A stretch of DNA of 43,588 nt from an uncultured Clostridia bacterium (GTDB lineage: Bacteria; Bacillota; Clostridia; Christensenellales; Borkfalkiaceae). The position numbers and the translations under genes are program-made. Location: contig CAKQQQ010000011.1 in NCBI GenBank assembly GCA_934271065.1, positions 1 through 43,588 on the forward strand, read 5' to 3'. Below are positions 40,393-43,588 of this stretch, one piece after another (position 1 is the stretch's first letter; each line of letters begins with the position of its first letter). A model generated the notes under the pieces. That model saw nothing but the letters and a program-made list of their open reading frames with translations. It did not search any database and was not told the DNA's origin.

Positions 40393-40752
40393 CTACTTAT
40401 GGTTTTGAATTTCTTTTAATCGGGCTTTGTAACATTTTTCAATATGTTTACGCCCGTAAACTTTTTGAACCCAATTTACGCTCTCTTTCGCCATTGAATA
40501 TGCCCCTTGGTCTATTATGAAGCCTTGTTTATAAAGCCATTCGGCAAAATCAACACTCTTTTTCTCTCTTCTGATTTTTAAAATTTTATCTAAGTAAACT
40601 TCGTATGTTTGTTGAATTAAAAAATCGGTTTTTCTTTTAAAGATTTTCTCTTTTTGGATTTTACGATTTTTAATAAAATTTTGAATTTTCTCAACAAGCG
40701 ACCTTTTTGGTTTTACGCTTGCGACCGTCGGGAAATTTAACACATTCTGCAT
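40393..40752 (-). CDS. Unrecognised 119-aa basic protein
   Basis: The ATG at 40752 follows AAAGGAGAAG. The protein is strongly basic and mostly helical. It is located just upstream of the initiator gene and its start lies inside the end of the preceding gene (62-base overlap). The charge suggests nucleic-acid contact. Confidence 0.5.
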   Translation of the reverse strand: MQNVLNFPTVASVKPKRSLVEKIQNFIKNRKIQKEKIFKRKTDFLIQQTYEVYLDKILKIRREKKSVDFAEWLYKQGFIIDQGAYSMAKESVNWVQKVYGRKHIEKCYKARLKEIQNHK

Positions 40753-40885
40753 TTTTCTTCTCCTTTACTTCTTGGGCAGTTTCAGCCAAAAGCATAAAAA
40801 ATTGCCCCCATAACAAATCACGTTCTTCGTCGGTATAATCCACGTCGTCAAACTGTATAATTACGCCTACGTCTTTTTTAGCCAT
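40691..40885 (-). CDS. Unrecognised 64-aa protein
   Basis: The likely start is the ATG at 40885, which overlaps the TAA of the Cro-like gene (TAATG) and has GAGGAGTG upstream. The product has an acidic first half (FDDVDYTDEERDLLW) and a basic end (GRKRKTKK). It is the second gene of the early leftward transcript. Confidence 0.5.
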   Translation of the reverse strand: MAKKDVGVIIQFDDVDYTDEERDLLWGQFFMLLAETAQEVKEKKNAECVKFPDGRKRKTKKVAC

Positions 40886-41094
40886 TATTGACACTCCTCG
40901 AAGTCTGAAAAATTTAATCCTAACAACGAACAAACCGCCAAAAATTCCACGGTTTTAATTTTTCTTTTACCTCTAAGGCATTGAGAAAATTGTTCTTGCG
41001 AAATTTTAATTTTTTCGCAAATAAATTTTTGTTGCAGACCTCTGCTCTCAATAACTTCTTTAATTTTTGCTTCAACGCTTTTACTTGTAGTCAT
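40885..41094 (-). CDS. Cro-like HTH regulator
   Basis: This is a 69-aa protein from the ATG at 41094 (AAAAGGA upstream). The HTH is LQQKFICEKIKISQEQFSQCLRGK. It is transcribed divergently from the repressor at 41267 across a shared operator region, so it is the likely first early regulator. The partner functions are inferred from this genetic-switch layout. Confidence 0.75.
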   Translation of the reverse strand: MTTSKSVEAKIKEVIESRGLQQKFICEKIKISQEQFSQCLRGKRKIKTVEFLAVCSLLGLNFSDFEECQ

Positions 41095-41113
41095 TTGTTC
41101 GAATATCCTTTTC

Positions 41114-41208
41114 AATTTAATTTAACTTTTTATCAATTAAATTTATATTACGAACACAACTCTATAATGCAATTTAATTTTTGTCAAGCGTTTTTCTTAA
41201 ATTTAATT
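41114..41208. promoter_or_regulatory. Divergent operator/promoter region of the lysis-lysogeny switch
   Basis: Four copies of AATTTAATT occur at 41114-41122, 41135-41143 (reverse), 41171-41179 and 41200-41208. A minus-strand TTGACA sits at 41188-41183, at about the right distance from an AT-rich -10-like TATAGA for an early promoter. The repeats are likely operators of the repressor and Cro-like proteins. Confidence 0.6.
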
Positions 41209-41266
41209 TATATTTTATTGATTTTTATTGATAAAAGCATTATTATTATTTGAAAAAGGAGGTATT

Positions 41267-41641
41267 ATGCAAACAATCGAAAACCCTTACACAGCAGACG
41301 AAATTGCGAAAAATTTGCCCGAACGCTTAAAATTTTTTAGAATCAAAGCGAATATGACAACGCAAGAGGTCAGCAACTACCTCGGCAAAACACAATCAAC
41401 TATTTCAATGTGGGAAAATGGGAAAGCCCTCCCAAGTGTTGAAACAATGTTAAAAATTTGTAACCTTTACAAAATAAACGACATCAATGAACTTATTGAT
41501 TGCACGGAATGTTACGAAAACGAAAATTTAAGCGATTTCAAAAATCTTAATAGGACGGAACAAAATTTAATAAAACTTTGGCGTTCAGCGAAACCACACG
41601 TTCGTGCGGCAATAACTACTTTATTAAAAGAATGTAATTAA
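41267..41641 (+). CDS. HTH repressor (cI-like)
   Basis: This 124-aa protein has its ATG at 41267 behind a perfect AAAAAGGAGG. It has an HTH_3 domain (LKFFRIKANMTTQEVSNYLGKTQSTISMWENGK) and a helical C-terminus without a peptidase domain, so LexA-style autocleavage is not expected. It is divergent from the Cro-like gene and leads the lysogenic plus-strand unit. Confidence 0.82.
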   Translation: MQTIENPYTADEIAKNLPERLKFFRIKANMTTQEVSNYLGKTQSTISMWENGKALPSVETMLKICNLYKINDINELIDCTECYENENLSDFKNLNRTEQNLIKLWRSAKPHVRAAITTLLKECN

Positions 41642-41655
41642 AAGGAGTAAGAAAA

Positions 41656-42039
41656 ATGGATTCAATTTCAAAAGAAAAAATTAAAAAAAATGTAAAGTAT
41701 TTTTCAATAAGCATGCTTGTTGTTTTCTTTTTATTTTTTGCAATAGTTATGATTGCCGCAACTAGCGATGAAACACCAAAAGAACCCGAAAACCTATTAA
41801 GCGTTGCCAAATATGGCGAAAAATATCCTTACACAATCGACAACTTGGAATTAAAATGTTCACCTGTCGATGCCGTTTGGGTTGAAACACAAAACGGGGA
41901 CAAATACGCTCTTAATGGTTTGGCGGCTAACAAACTCAACAATGACCCACAATATAAAGGAAATACAAATTTGATTCTCAAAAAAGGTTTTTCCGATATT
42001 GAATTTTTAAACAAAGGTTTTGATATTTGTAAAAAGTAA
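41656..42039 (+). CDS. Membrane-anchored DUF2511 / YebY-like protein
   Basis: This 127-aa protein has a single N-terminal membrane segment (residues 16-35, ISMLVVFFLFFAIVMIAA) and a small domain with YPYTIDNLELKCSPVDAVWV and GDKYALNGLA, the pattern of the DUF2511 family. Expressed with the repressor and integrase, it is probably a lysogenic-conversion gene acting at the envelope, for example in superinfection exclusion. That role is an inference. Confidence 0.7.
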   Translation: MDSISKEKIKKNVKYFSISMLVVFFLFFAIVMIAATSDETPKEPENLLSVAKYGEKYPYTIDNLELKCSPVDAVWVETQNGDKYALNGLAANKLNNDPQYKGNTNLILKKGFSDIEFLNKGFDICKK

Positions 42040-42049
42040 AAGGATAAAT

Positions 42050-43583
<1,534 letters not shown>

Positions 43584-43588
43584 ACGGT

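Overview
The window is an almost complete temperate myovirus genome, probably an integrated prophage. It has a lambda-type head (terminase GpA family, portal, ClpP-type protease with nested scaffold, gpD-type decoration protein, gpE-type capsid) and a Mu-type contractile tail (sheath, tube, frameshifted chaperone, tape measure, gp43 to gp48-like baseplate). The right edge carries a large serine recombinase whose last 14 codons lie inside a tRNA-Met(CAT) gene that still encodes its CCA end, so the right border is probably an attachment site. The DNA is AT-rich. The Mu-type tail and a DUF2511/YebY-like cargo protein suggest a Gram-negative host, but the host cannot be named from this sequence.

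Layout from right to left (nearly everything is on the minus strand). The lysogeny region (40885-43552) has a Cro-like gene and a divergent repressor around AATTTAATT operator repeats, a membrane cargo protein and the integrase. Next comes replication (38700-40752), with an initiator-like winged-helix gene that carries four 9-bp iterons beside an AT-rich stretch, and a DnaC-like loader. Then follows an early or accessory block of many small, translationally coupled genes (32041-38699), including a C5 cytosine methyltransferase, a DUF5131 protein and a HAD-like phosphatase. Three paralogous beta-class DNA methyltransferases lie at 29186-31223. The packaging and head genes (19545-28337), tail genes (8854-19541), tail fibre with diversity-generating retroelement (5210-8843) and lysis-associated genes (2102-5241) follow. 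A lone plus-strand gene (794-1693) faces the late operon across tandem terminators.

The most notable content is two separate diversification mechanisms in one phage. (1) A diversity-generating retroelement (DGR): a reverse transcriptase with the DGR-type IGxxxSQ and YMDD motifs, a 118-bp variable repeat at the 3' end of the tail-fibre gene, a 7-bp-stem hairpin overlapping its stop codon, and two tandem template repeats. TR1 and the variable repeat differ at exactly 9 positions, and all 9 are adenines in TR1 (9 of 18 adenines, 0 of 100 other bases). TR2 is a diverged second template that is not the parent of this variable repeat. (2) Poly-G tracts (11, 9 and 9 G on the coding strand) sit immediately upstream of a catalytic motif in three of the four DNA methyltransferases. 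Two of these genes are out of frame as sequenced and one is in frame, which fits phase variation. Together the phage could vary both its receptor-binding tip and its DNA modification.

Other features worth keeping: a perfect -1 slippery heptamer GGGTTTT in the tail chaperone gene leading into a roughly 55-residue extension that ends in the tape-measure start; an internal, RBS-preceded scaffold start inside the protease gene; an SSB-like OB-fold gene inside the tail module; and three small genes (59, 48 and 20 aa) tied to neighbours by ATGA overlaps.
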